A DNA stretch of 64,000 nt from Streptomyces rugosispiralis (GTDB lineage: Bacteria > Actinomycetota > Actinomycetes > Streptomycetales > Streptomycetaceae), in NCBI RefSeq assembly GCF_024505145.1, contig NZ_JANIAA010000040.1, forward strand, positions 1 through 64,000, in the 5' to 3' direction. Made by a program: the position numbers and the translations under genes. Below the pieces are notes generated by a model. That model searched no databases and had not been told where the DNA came from. It saw nothing but the letters and a program-made list of their open reading frames with translations. Shown here in pieces: positions 8,809 through 17,649 of the stretch (position 1 is the stretch's first letter; each line of letters starts with the position of its first letter).

Positions 8809-9501
8809 ATGGCGAAAGAAGGTCGATCGGCGACACGCGCGGCCGCTGTGCATCAGAGGCTGAGGGACGACATCCTAGGGGGACGGTTCCGCCCTGGTGA
8901 ACGTCTGAAGTTCCAGCAGATTTGTGAGGATTACAAAACCTCGGTAGGTGCCGCGCGCGAGGCACTGACCCGACTGACATCAGAGGGATTCGTCCGCTCG
9001 CAGCCCAATCTTGGCTACATGGTGACACCGCTGTCCCTCGAAGATCTCGAGGATCTCACGGCTGCACGCGTGGAGCTGGAGTGCATGGCTCTGCGCATGT
9101 CGATCGAGAAGGGTGACCGGCAGTGGGAGGCCAACGCGGTCGCCGCACATCACCTGCTTGCCCGGACCCCCTTCACCTCACCTGAACAGCCCAGCCGCCC
9201 GACGGACGAGTGGGCGCGAGTTCACACCGAGTTCCATTTCGCCCTGATCGCAGGGTGCCCGAACCGACGCATTCTGCAGATGGCCCGGAGTCTTCGCGAG
9301 GAGGCGGGCCTGTACCAGCTGTGGTCGGTTTCCTTCCAGCGGAAGCCGGACCGCGACGGTGCGGCCGAACACCGGGCACTCCTCGAGGCGTGCGTCGACC
9401 GGGATGCCGAGCGCGCCGCACTCCTGCTCCGCGAGCACCTCCAGCACACGGCACGCCTGCTGCAAGCAGACGGCCTTCACGAGCTGCACGCCGGAAGCTG
9501 A
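8809..9501 (+). CDS. GntR-family (FCD domain) transcriptional regulator
   Basis: 230 residues. A GntR winged helix at residues 12-75 (VHQRLRDDILGGRFRPGERL, then VGAAREALTRLTSEGFV) is followed by an FCD all-helical ligand domain with metal/ligand residues typified by EFHFALIAGC and EHRALLEACV. The family senses small organic acids and acyl or catabolic intermediates. Its base composition is less GC-biased than that of fbiC/cofC. It stands opposite the leftward catabolic array (9.97-21.9 kb) and shares the TTTCGAAA motif with both array promoters, so it is the best candidate regulator (inference). Confidence 0.9.
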   Translation: MAKEGRSATRAAAVHQRLRDDILGGRFRPGERLKFQQICEDYKTSVGAAREALTRLTSEGFVRSQPNLGYMVTPLSLEDLEDLTAARVELECMALRMSIEKGDRQWEANAVAAHHLLARTPFTSPEQPSRPTDEWARVHTEFHFALIAGCPNRRILQMARSLREEAGLYQLWSVSFQRKPDRDGAAEHRALLEACVDRDAERAALLLREHLQHTARLLQADGLHELHAGS

Positions 9502-9739
9502 TCGCAGAGGTCGACAGGCCACTACCGGAACGGATTGCCGGCCCTCGCCCTTCAGGGCCACCTCGGAGTGGATCGCCGTGGGTCGGTGATCGCGCTCGTG
9601 TGGTCATGATGCGAGGGCGGGGTTGTGCAGGTGAGTGCTGTTGGAAGACACCGTCGCCGACATCGGCCCGCCGGGTAACGTCGAAGTGCATGCCGTGAAT
9701 GGCTCCACTGAGCAAACCCAGTACGACGAGGTTGTCCTC

Positions 9740-9930
9740 GAACCCCTGATCGCCCGCTCGACGGTGTTGCGCTTCTTGTACCGCTCCTCGTTGGGTGCGG
9801 TCCGCGCGCCGTCCACCCGTGTTCAATCAGGGAGCGGGCGGCGGCGGCCGTCGGCGCTCAGGTGGAGCTTGCTCGTGAGCCCGCCGCGCGAGCGGCCCAG
9901 GCCCTCATCTCCCATACCACCTCCGGTCGG
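9740..9930 (-). mobile_element. IS5-like transposase remnant with internal deletion
   Basis: Minus strand: GLGRSRGGLTSKLHLSADGR (start of the DDE domain) ends at a stop near 9823, followed in another frame by NEERYKKRNTVERAIRG, the region around the catalytic Glu. The roughly 60 residues normally between them are missing. Confidence 0.75.
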
Positions 9931-9971
9931 CCTCCTCCTGAGAGAGGGAGACCGAGCTGAGGAACCGCTGG

Positions 9972-10961
9972 TCAGACCGTCGGCGCGACCTCGGTCATGA
10001 AGGTCTCCAACATCCCGATGAGCTCCTTGACAGAGCGAAAGACTGGCTTCACGTCGATCACGCTGGCCCCGGCGTCGCGATACTCCTGGCACCGTGCGGC
10101 GATCTCGTCCGGTGTGCCGACGAGGTTGCGAACCGGCAAGTGGTCGCCGAAGGAGTCCTCCAGGGTCCCCCGGCAGGCCGCCCGTGCTGCCGCCGCAGTG
10201 TCATCCATGCGCCAGAACACGTTGAGCACACACTCGGGCGGTCGGTAGCCCAATTCGGCGAGCGACGCCAGGCCGCCGACGACCTCAGCAGGGGTGGCGT
10301 GGTTGGGCAGCCATGAGTAGCCGCCCCGGGCGGTGCGTCGCAACGCGGCCGGCGTGTTGCCGGCGATCAGGATCGGAGGCCCCCCGGCCTGTGCGGGCTT
10401 GGGGAATACGTCAATCCCGTTGAACCGGATCAACTCCCCGTCGTAGGAAGCGGTGTCGTCGGTCCAGATGCGCCTGAGCGCCGCGAGTTGCTCGTCGGCG
10501 AGTCGGCCACGGCTTGTTACGTCCACTCCGAGCGCAGCCATCTCCACAGCGGCGTTGCGCGAGAGCGTTTCGAGGACCTGCGGGTCGCGGTCGGTTCCGG
10601 ACAGGCCAACACCGACCCCCACGACCATCCGCCCGCCGGAGAGCTGGTCGAGCGTCGCGACCTGTTTGGCCGCGAGGATGGTCTCGCGCGCCGGCAGCAG
10701 CATGACGCTGGTCATCAGCCGGATCGTGGACGTGGTCCCGGCCACGTAGCCGAACGTGGTGAGCTGCTCGAACACGGTTCGACGGTCACTTCGGCCTTCG
10801 TCGTCCTCAGCACCGCAGCCGAGCCACATGCCATCAAAGACGATGTGGTCGTGCATCGACACGGCCCAGAACCCGAGTTCCTCGGCAGCCTGGGCGACAT
10901 CGCGAATCGCCGCAGTGTCCCCGACGCGGTTGGACTGTGGTAGCGCCACTGAGAATTTCAC
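9972..10961 (-). CDS. LLM-class (F420/FMN-dependent) oxidoreductase
   Basis: Luciferase-like (LLM) TIM-barrel oxidoreductase, 329 residues. The N-terminus is MKFSVALPQSNRVGD; IRLMTSVMLLPARETILAAK, LDQLSGGRMVVGVGVG and GGPPILIAGNTPAAL match the F420-dependent subgroup better than FMNH2 monooxygenases, though sequence alone does not settle the cofactor. The GTG at 10961 is chosen because GGAGG lies 8 bases upstream; a TTG 15 bases earlier overlaps that site. It follows the amidohydrolase by 46 bases in the same direction. Two F420 biosynthesis genes lie 3-6 kb upstream on the same strand. Confidence 0.88.
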   Translation of the reverse strand: MKFSVALPQSNRVGDTAAIRDVAQAAEELGFWAVSMHDHIVFDGMWLGCGAEDDEGRSDRRTVFEQLTTFGYVAGTTSTIRLMTSVMLLPARETILAAKQVATLDQLSGGRMVVGVGVGLSGTDRDPQVLETLSRNAAVEMAALGVDVTSRGRLADEQLAALRRIWTDDTASYDGELIRFNGIDVFPKPAQAGGPPILIAGNTPAALRRTARGGYSWLPNHATPAEVVGGLASLAELGYRPPECVLNVFWRMDDTAAAARAACRGTLEDSFGDHLPVRNLVGTPDEIAARCQEYRDAGASVIDVKPVFRSVKELIGMLETFMTEVAPTV

Positions 10962-11007
10962 GGTTGCATCCTCCAAGTCGTGGATGGGCTGTGGTGACGA
11001 AAATCGT

Positions 11008-12360
11008 TCAGTTCTGCTGCAGCCAGGGCGGAGTCATGCCGCTCGAACGCAGCACGTGGTCACGGGACCGCTCCGCGTCGGCCCGGAGACGGGCGAGGTC
11101 GACCCCGACAAGCTTCCCGGCCCGCTTGCGGATCTCACCGCGGACGATCACGGTGTCGACATTCGCCGTGTCGGCACTGGTCACAACGGTGGCGACGGGG
11201 TCGACCAATGGCATCGTGTTTATGTCGTCCGCCCGGATCAGGACGATGTCCGCGTCCTTGCCAGGAGCCAGGGTCCCGATGCGATCGGCGAGCCCGCAGG
11301 CCTGGGCACCAGCGAGGGTTGCGAAGCCGAGCACGTCCGCATGGGTGAGTGTCGGCGCGAACGCGACATCAACGTCGTCCCCGAACGAGGAGATACGGCC
11401 TTGAGCGAGTGCGGTCCGCATCTGGGTGAACATGTCGCCGGGAACCGAGGTGGCGACGTCGATGCTCAGCGACGGCGTCACCCCTTGTGCCAGCATTCGT
11501 GTGATCGGTGGATGGCCGTGCCCCATCAGCATCTCGACGTACGGAGCGACCGAGGCAGAACCACCGGTGCGTTTGATCATTGCGAGCTCGTCGTCGGTAC
11601 TGGTGTTGGCGTGGACGTAGGTGGTGTCCGCGCCGAGCAACCCTATGCGGTCGAGTTCGGCGATCGCCTGCCCGTGCACCCCCGTGATCCGCATCCCGAC
11701 GTGGACGGAGATCCTGGCTTCCAGCTCGCGAGCGAGCCGCCAGTCGTGCACGCACACGTCGGGGCGGCTCACTCCTGGCCCGCGGACGGCAAGGGCGAAG
11801 GTGAGGAGGTCGTCCTCCGATGAAAAGTACTGCTCGCGGACACGGCGGGCGTCCGCTGGGTGGCCGAGTTCGCTGTAGGCCCACCATTCGCCACCCGCCG
11901 GCGTCCCATGGGCGTACATCGCACGGATACCGGCTGCGCGCAACGCTGCGATGCCGGCGTCCGCGTGCTCGGGCGTGTTGTTGCAATGCGACCAGTCAAC
12001 GATCGTGGTGATGCCCGCGTTGAGGGCCTCGAGCGCGCCGAGCAGGTTCCCGGTGTGGACGTCCTCGGGGCGGTAAGCGGGGCCGATGGCACCGATCACC
12101 TGGGCGAGGTAACCGTCCAGCGTGCACGCCGGCAGTACGCCGCGCAGCACGGTCTCCCACATGTGCCGATGAGTATCGACGAACCCCGGGACGACTACGG
12201 TTCCGGCGGCGTCGAGAGTTTCCGCGTCTGTCACGGGCAGGTCCGGACCGATCTGAGCGATCTTCCCGTTCTCGACGAGTACGTCAGCACGGGGTAGATC
12301 ACCCAGTGCAGGGTCGAGGGTCAGGACGAATCCGTTCTTGAGCAACAACCTTGACGGCAT
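11008..12360 (-). CDS. TrzA/AtzB-type metal-dependent amidohydrolase
   Basis: 450-residue amidohydrolase of the chlorohydrolase/deaminase branch (cytosine deaminase, TrzA, AtzB, SsnA). Metal ligands are visible: H64 and H66 in DTHRHMW, H220 (SVHVGM), H250 (YVHANT) and D301 (SLSIDVATS). The C-terminal GTLAPGKDADIVLI closes the beta-sandwich. Such enzymes hydrolyse C-N or C-Cl bonds on ring compounds. The ATG follows GGAGG. The first gene after the promoter at 12.7 kb is now a relic, leaving this gene as first functional member, followed by the LLM oxidoreductase. Confidence 0.9.
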   Translation of the reverse strand: MPSRLLLKNGFVLTLDPALGDLPRADVLVENGKIAQIGPDLPVTDAETLDAAGTVVVPGFVDTHRHMWETVLRGVLPACTLDGYLAQVIGAIGPAYRPEDVHTGNLLGALEALNAGITTIVDWSHCNNTPEHADAGIAALRAAGIRAMYAHGTPAGGEWWAYSELGHPADARRVREQYFSSEDDLLTFALAVRGPGVSRPDVCVHDWRLARELEARISVHVGMRITGVHGQAIAELDRIGLLGADTTYVHANTSTDDELAMIKRTGGSASVAPYVEMLMGHGHPPITRMLAQGVTPSLSIDVATSVPGDMFTQMRTALAQGRISSFGDDVDVAFAPTLTHADVLGFATLAGAQACGLADRIGTLAPGKDADIVLIRADDINTMPLVDPVATVVTSADTANVDTVIVRGEIRKRAGKLVGVDLARLRADAERSRDHVLRSSGMTPPWLQQN

Positions 12361-12473
12361 TGTTCAGCCTCCGTTGTTTGGTGTGCAGATGGGCAACGGG
12401 TCCCGGCGTTGGCCGATCGACGCTGAAGGGAGGTTCTGACAGCCGGCCGATGGCGAAGGACCGTACGGAACGT

Positions 12474-12650
12474 TCAAGGTTTCTGGGGCAGCGGAACCGG
12501 TCGGCCGTGCGCCCCTTGCTCAACTGTCGTGTACGCATCGGCGGCCCACTCCAGCGGATGAGTCGCAATGACCGGGTGAGCGCGCCGCCGACCGCGTCCA
12601 CCGCCGCGGTCGCACCCTCCGCACCCGCTGCCCGGGTGAGTTGGTGTCAT
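12474..12650 (-). pseudogene. Relic of a quinone-reductase/alcohol-dehydrogenase gene
   Basis: 58-codon frame with a proper start (GGGAGAG 7 bases before ATG, MTPTHPGSG) whose second half, VIATHPLEWAADAYTTVEQG then AHGRPVPLPQ, looks like the extreme C-terminus of a medium-chain reductase (compare GEVAQAFAAAERGVRGRPVLLP in the gene at 20784). About 250 residues would be missing between. It is the first gene behind the promoter at 12.7 kb. Fusion of start and tail by internal deletion is inferred; a real small protein is the alternative. Confidence 0.5.
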
Positions 12651-12697
12651 CACGAAGCTCTCCCGCCGTCGGGGTGACAGGCCGTTCTGCCACAGCT

Positions 12698-12747
12698 AAA
12701 TTTGTTTATAATCGCTCACTAGTAGCATGTCAATGCTACTTTCGAAA
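12698..12747 (-). promoter_or_regulatory. Catabolic promoter 1 with overlapping operator
   Basis: Leftward TTGACA (complement of 12728-12733), a 17-base spacer and TATAAA (complement of 12705-12710), a near-consensus housekeeping promoter with start near 12698. The -35 lies inside the perfect inverted repeat AGTAGCATGTCAATGCTACT (12721-12740), and TTTCGAAA (12740-12747) is 6 bases upstream of it. The same layout occurs at 21.9 kb. It drives the relic, the amidohydrolase and the LLM gene. Confidence 0.75.
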
Positions 12748-12794
12748 ATGACACCGCGGCGAGCACACCGGGGCTCAACCCGCGCGATCAATGT

Positions 12795-13958
12795 CTACGG
12801 CTGGAGTAACTGAGAACGCGTCCGGCACAGTTCCTGACCCACGAGTGTGGTCATGGCCTGCTGCGTGTCCTGGCCGCCGTCACGGGTGACGTACACCACG
12901 GCGGTCCGGGTCCCGTCTCGGGTGGCGCCGCCCCAGGTGACGTAGCCGAGAAGCTCGCCCCGGTGGCCGAAGTAGCTGCCGCCACAGGGCAACGGGATCT
13001 CGGCCAGACCGAGCCCGTACCTCACGCCCAGCCCGGGCGCGGGCATGGTGGTCGTCATCTCGTCGAGCTGCGCCGGAGCCAGCAGACGGCCGCCGAGCAG
13101 CGCGGCGTAGAACCGGTTCAGGTCGTGCGCGGTGCTGATGATCGAGCCGGAGCCGACGGCCATAGTCGAATTCAGCTCCGTGACGTCGATGCTGATGTCG
13201 GTGCCGAACGCGGCGTAGCCCTGGGCGTGCGGACCCAGGATGGACGGGAAGACGCCGGGCGTACTGGTGTCCCTCAGATCCAGGGGGCGGATGATCCGGT
13301 CCTTCACCTCCCGTGCCCAGCTCCGGCCGGTGACCTTGTGGATGATCATCGCGGCGAGAATGTAATTGGTGTTGGAGTAGGACCAGCCGGCGCCCAGGGC
13401 GAACTTGGGAGAGTGCCGCATCGCCAGACCCACCAGCTCCTCGGGGGTGTACGTGCGAAACCGCTCGGCCCGATAGCCGTCCGCACTGTTCAACGCGGGT
13501 ATCTCCGGCCCGACATCAGGGATGCCGCTGGTGTGCTGCAGAAGCTGCCGCACGGTGATCTGGCCGCCGTCGATGCCGCTGCCCCGGACCACTCCCGGCA
13601 GCCACCGCTCGACGGTGTCCTCCAGGGACATTCGCCCCTCGCCGACGAGTTGCAGCACAACCGTGGCGGTGAAGGTCTTGGTGGCACTGCCGATCCGGAA
13701 CCTGCCGTCCCGCGGCATCGGCCTCCCTGTGTGCATCGCGGCCGTCCCGGCGTACGCGCTGTCGCGTGCGTCCGGTGACATCACCTCGGCGTGCACACCG
13801 ACCGCCCCTGTGTCGTGGATCGCCTCCACCTGCCGTTGGAGCGGATCGGCCGGCCGCGGCTTCGCCGCCGCATTGGGTGCGGTCGATGCGGCGAGGACGG
13901 CTGTAGCCAGGCTGGTCAGGACGACCATGCCTCGCCGACGCCTTCTTAACCCATGCAT
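12795..13958 (-). CDS. Exported serine hydrolase, beta-lactamase/DD-peptidase fold
   Basis: 387-residue class C beta-lactamase-like hydrolase (D-alanyl-D-alanine carboxypeptidase or esterase type). A signal peptide (RRRRR then VVLTSLATAVLAAS...NAAA) directs export. Catalytic motifs: S91-A-T-K94, Y194-S-N196, H332-R-G334. The ATG at 13958 is preceded by AGAAGGGG. It is probably cell-envelope or extracellular; the family includes R61-type DD-peptidases and esterases, and the substrate cannot be told. Same strand as cofC, 176 bases downstream of it, possibly with its own promoter. Confidence 0.9.
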   Translation of the reverse strand: MHGLRRRRRGMVVLTSLATAVLAASTAPNAAAKPRPADPLQRQVEAIHDTGAVGVHAEVMSPDARDSAYAGTAAMHTGRPMPRDGRFRIGSATKTFTATVVLQLVGEGRMSLEDTVERWLPGVVRGSGIDGGQITVRQLLQHTSGIPDVGPEIPALNSADGYRAERFRTYTPEELVGLAMRHSPKFALGAGWSYSNTNYILAAMIIHKVTGRSWAREVKDRIIRPLDLRDTSTPGVFPSILGPHAQGYAAFGTDISIDVTELNSTMAVGSGSIISTAHDLNRFYAALLGGRLLAPAQLDEMTTTMPAPGLGVRYGLGLAEIPLPCGGSYFGHRGELLGYVTWGGATRDGTRTAVVYVTRDGGQDTQQAMTTLVGQELCRTRSQLLQP

Positions 13959-14134
13959 GACGACCCCTTCTCTGTTCAGGTTGCACGCCTTCAGGGACCG
14001 CTCAGGCTGTGGCCCGCGACTGTGTCGCCCCCGGAGCCGACGGTCCGCAACCATCCCACCAGCAGAGGGGGGATCGCCCCACCCGGCTTTCCCCCTGACG
14101 TACCGATGCGCTGTCCCCAGGGCGGTGCCGGGGG

Positions 14135-14860
14135 CTACCCGGATGCCGAGGCTCCCGAGGGCGCGCCATGATCATCGAAAACTCGGCCCGGTACCTGGCT
14201 GGCCGGGGGCAGTTCGCGCATGTTCGATCGCAGAGCTGTGGAGTACGGACCGACGCCCAAGCTCAGCGCTGCACCCAGGTCCATCGGTGTGTCAACGTCC
14301 AGTCGGGCGCCGGGAACGTTGGCGATGGTGAGTTCGTGGGCCCCCGTGACAGCGTGCTGGGTGCGGGAGGCGCCCTCGAAGCGAGGGAGGAGCATTCGCG
14401 GTGTGCTCGCTGTCAAGATCGTGGTGCCAGAGCCCGTGTGGTCGGCGAGGAAGGCTCGGGGGTGATGCCGCGCGTCAGTCAAGACCTGCATGAGTTCCGC
14501 AGGCCGCAGGGCCGGCAGATCCGCGGTCAAGACCGCCACGGGGCCCCCTGTGGGGCTGCTTGCAGCGTGGGTAGCGCCACGGTGGACAGCGGCGTTGAGG
14601 CCACGGACAGGGGTGTCGTCGGCGACCTTCGCTCCGGCCCGGACAGCCAGAACGTGTGCCTCGCTGTCGGCCGTCACGACGATGACCTGTCGCACCAGCG
14701 GGGTATGGAAGACCGCGTCCAGGGTGTCCAAGTAAAAGGCCCGCGCCCATTCCGCCCGGCTCGCACCAGACCACATTGCCAGGCGGCTCTTGCCCAGGGC
14801 GAACGGTTTGACCGGCAGCAGCACGGTCCAGCGGGTGCTGTCAGTGTGGGACACGATCAC
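14135..14860 (-). CDS. cofC: 2-phospho-L-lactate (or PEP) guanylyltransferase CofC/FbiD
   Basis: Transfers GMP from GTP to 2-phospho-L-lactate or phosphoenolpyruvate, giving the activated side chain for coenzyme F420. Visible: WTVLLPVKPFALGKSRLA (nucleotide loop), VIVVTADSEAHVLAVRAGA, GPVAVLTADLPALRPAE (metal-binding Asp) and TTILTAS. The GTG start at 14860 overlaps the fbiC stop in GTGA, so the two are translationally coupled; a second GTG at 14854 is possible. The C-terminus extends about 25 residues beyond the usual end. Confidence 0.92.
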   Translation of the reverse strand: MIVSHTDSTRWTVLLPVKPFALGKSRLAMWSGASRAEWARAFYLDTLDAVFHTPLVRQVIVVTADSEAHVLAVRAGAKVADDTPVRGLNAAVHRGATHAASSPTGGPVAVLTADLPALRPAELMQVLTDARHHPRAFLADHTGSGTTILTASTPRMLLPRFEGASRTQHAVTGAHELTIANVPGARLDVDTPMDLGAALSLGVGPYSTALRSNMRELPPASQVPGRVFDDHGAPSGASASG

Positions 14861-17421
14861 TCTTCCAGGACGGGCAGCAGCTCGGGCAGGCGCCCGTCGG
14901 ACGCCGCCGCGGCCCGCCGCCGTTCCTCCGGCACCTCGCCGTACAGCGTCGTACGCGGCCTCGCGGGCCGGCCGGCCGCCTCCGCCACCGCGATCAGGTC
15001 CCGCACCGACTTGTAGGAGCCGTAGGAAGAGCCCGCCATCCGGGAGATCGTCTCCTCCATGAGAGTGCCGCCCAGGTCGTTGGCGCCGGAGCGGAGCATC
15101 TCCGCCGCGCCCTGGGTGCCCAGCTTCACCCAGCTCGTCTGGATGTTGGGGATGTGCGGGTGCAGCAGCAGCCGCGCCATCGCCGTAACCGCCCGGTTGT
15201 CCCGCATCGTCGGGCCCGGACGGGCGATGCCCGCCAGATAGACCGGCGCGTTGGTGTGGATGAAGGGCAGGGTCACGAACTCCGTGAATCCGCCGGTGCG
15301 TTGTTGGATGCCGGCCAGCGTGCGCAGGTGGCCGAGCCAGTGGCGGGGCTGGTCGACATGGCCGTACATCATCGTCGACGACGAGCGGATGCCCAGCTCG
15401 TGCGCCGTCGTGATCACCTCGATCCAGGTTGCCGTGGGCAGTTTGCCCTTGGTCAGGACCCAGCGGACCTCGTCGTCGAGGATCTCCGCGGCCGTGCCGG
15501 GGATCGAGCCGAGGCCCGCCTCCTTGGCGCCGCTCAGCCACTCGCGGACGGACATCCCGGTGCGGGTCGCGCCGTTGACGACCTCCATCGGGGAGAAGGC
15601 GTGCACGTGCATCCCCGGCACGCGCTCCTTGACCGCCCCGGCGATGTCGAAGTACGCCGTGCCCGGCAGGTCCGGGTGGATGCCGCCCTGCATGCACACC
15701 TCCACCGCGCCCACGTCCCAGGCCTGCTGGGCGCGGTCGGCGACCTGGTCCAGGGAGAGGGTGTAGGCGTCGGCGTCGGTACGGCGCTGGGCGAAGGCGC
15801 AGAAGCGGCAGCCGGTGTAGCAGACATTGGTGAAGTTGATGTTGCGCGTGACGATGTACGTGACGTCGTCGCCGGCCACCGACTTGCGCACCTCGTCCGC
15901 CACCTGGCACAGCGCGTCCAGCGCCGGGCCGTCCGCGTGCAGCAGGGCCAGGGCCTCGGCGTTGGTGAGCCGGGTGGGGTCGTCGGCCGCCGTCGCCAGG
16001 GCCTGGCGGACGTCGGTGTCGATGCGCTCGGGGACCATGCCGGGGGCGGCCGCGGCGCGCAGTTCGGCCCAGTCGCCGTAGACCTCGTCGAAGTCGTCGC
16101 GGCGGTCGGAGGTGCGGCCCTCGGTGTCGATCGCGGTGTGCAGATCCGTACGGCCGGAGGGCACGAACACCTCCTCCGGCTCCTGCCAGGGGTGGCCCTC
16201 GACCACCGCGTCCGGGCGGGCGAGGCCGGTCTGCGCGTCGGCCAGGGCACGCACGTGCGGGCGCAGCCGCGGGTCCAGCCAGGGCTCGCCGCGCCGCACG
16301 AACTCGGGGTAGACGCACAGGCGTTCACGCAGCTCCAAGCCGGCCGCCGCGGACCTCGCCGCCAGTTCCTCGATCTGCGGCCAGGGCCGCTCGGGGTTGA
16401 CGTGGTCGATGGTCAGCGGGGAGACCCCGCCCCAGTCGTCGATGCCGGCGCCGATCAGCCGCTCGTACTCGGCATCGACGAGGTTGGGCGGGGCCTGCAG
16501 GCATGCGCTCGGGCCCATGATGTGCCGGGCGACGGCCACCGTGGCCACCAGCTCGTCCAGTTCGGCGTCCGGCATGCCGCGCATCGCGGTGCCGGGCTTG
16601 ACACGGAAGTTCTGGATGATCAGTTCCTGGATGCCGTGGTACGCCCGCGCCACCTTGCGCAGCGCGAACAGCGACTCCGCCCGCTCCTCGTAGGTCTCCC
16701 CGATACCGATGAGGATGCCGGAGGTGAAGGGGACGGAGGAGCGGCCCGCGTCCTCCAGCACCCGCAGCCGGACGGCCGGCTCCTTGTCCGGGGAGCCGTG
16801 GTGCGGGCCGCCGGGCTCGGACCACAGCCGGGTCGCGGTCGTCTCCAGCATCATGCCCATCGAGGGCGCGACCGGCTTCAGGCGCTGGAGGTCCGTCCAC
16901 GACATGACGCCCGGGTTGAGGTGGGGCAGCAGGCCCGTCTCCTCCAGGATGCGGACGGAGATGGCGCGGACGTAGGCGATGGTGTCGTCGTAGCCGTGCG
17001 CGTCGAGCCACTCGCGCGCCTCCGGCCAGCGCTCCTCGGGCTTGTCGCCGAGGGTGATCAGGGCTTCCTTGCAGCCGAGGGCGGCGCCCTCGCGGGCGAT
17101 GTCGAGGACCTCGTCCGGCGACATGAACATCCCGTGCCCGGCGCGGCGCAGCTTGCCGGGCACGGTGGCGAAGGTGCAGTAGTGGCACTTGTCCCGGCAC
17201 AGCCGGGTCAGCGGGATGAAGACGCTCTTCGAGTACGTGATCACGCCGGGGCGGCCCGCCGCGTCGAGGCCCGCGTCGCGGACCCGGGCGGCGGACTCCG
17301 CGAGGCCGGTTAGGGCCTCGCCGCGCGCCTGGAGCAGGACGGCGGCCTCGGTGACGTCCAGGGCGACGCCGTCCCGGGCGCGTTTGAGAGCGCGACGCAT
17401 GGAGTTCTCGGTGAGGGCCAC
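14857..17421 (-). CDS. fbiC: Bifunctional FO synthase (CofG-CofH fusion) FbiC
   Basis: 854-residue radical-SAM double enzyme that makes 7,8-didemethyl-8-hydroxy-5-deazariboflavin (FO), the chromophore of F420, from tyrosine and 5-amino-6-ribitylaminouracil. Two iron-sulfur motifs are present: C75-RDK-C79-HY-C82 in the CofG half and CYTGCRFC near residue 535 in the CofH half. Full length for the actinobacterial fusion. The GTG start has GGAG 9 bases upstream. It is strongly GC3-biased compared with the acyl-CoA ligase upstream, so it may be an older resident than the catabolic genes around it. Confidence 0.96.
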   Translation of the reverse strand: MALTENSMRRALKRARDGVALDVTEAAVLLQARGEALTGLAESAARVRDAGLDAAGRPGVITYSKSVFIPLTRLCRDKCHYCTFATVPGKLRRAGHGMFMSPDEVLDIAREGAALGCKEALITLGDKPEERWPEAREWLDAHGYDDTIAYVRAISVRILEETGLLPHLNPGVMSWTDLQRLKPVAPSMGMMLETTATRLWSEPGGPHHGSPDKEPAVRLRVLEDAGRSSVPFTSGILIGIGETYEERAESLFALRKVARAYHGIQELIIQNFRVKPGTAMRGMPDAELDELVATVAVARHIMGPSACLQAPPNLVDAEYERLIGAGIDDWGGVSPLTIDHVNPERPWPQIEELAARSAAAGLELRERLCVYPEFVRRGEPWLDPRLRPHVRALADAQTGLARPDAVVEGHPWQEPEEVFVPSGRTDLHTAIDTEGRTSDRRDDFDEVYGDWAELRAAAAPGMVPERIDTDVRQALATAADDPTRLTNAEALALLHADGPALDALCQVADEVRKSVAGDDVTYIVTRNINFTNVCYTGCRFCAFAQRRTDADAYTLSLDQVADRAQQAWDVGAVEVCMQGGIHPDLPGTAYFDIAGAVKERVPGMHVHAFSPMEVVNGATRTGMSVREWLSGAKEAGLGSIPGTAAEILDDEVRWVLTKGKLPTATWIEVITTAHELGIRSSSTMMYGHVDQPRHWLGHLRTLAGIQQRTGGFTEFVTLPFIHTNAPVYLAGIARPGPTMRDNRAVTAMARLLLHPHIPNIQTSWVKLGTQGAAEMLRSGANDLGGTLMEETISRMAGSSYGSYKSVRDLIAVAEAAGRPARPRTTLYGEVPEERRRAAAASDGRLPELLPVLEE

Positions 17422-17649
17422 TGGTATTTCTCCAGATTGCGATCATGTCTGCTGTGAAGGGCACTGTTCCTGCCGGGTGAAGCGCCGGCTGCGAATGATC
17501 TTTACTGAGGTGCAGGCGGTTTGGCTGACATCACCGGCCTGCCTTTCCGGCTGCGAGCTAGTCCCGGTCGGGGCGCGGAAGCGGCAGCTCGTGGTATCTG
17601 GTTTCAGGTGTTCAGGGGCCCGGTCGTGCTGAGGTGTTTCCCCGTGGTG

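Noticed and set aside
15154..17313. Long open frame on the + strand opposite fbiC (and similar long antisense frames opposite most genes)
   Set aside because: At this GC content the strand opposite a strongly GC3-biased gene is routinely open. The translation is Gly/Arg/Val-rich without any family motif, while the minus strand encodes a clear FbiC.
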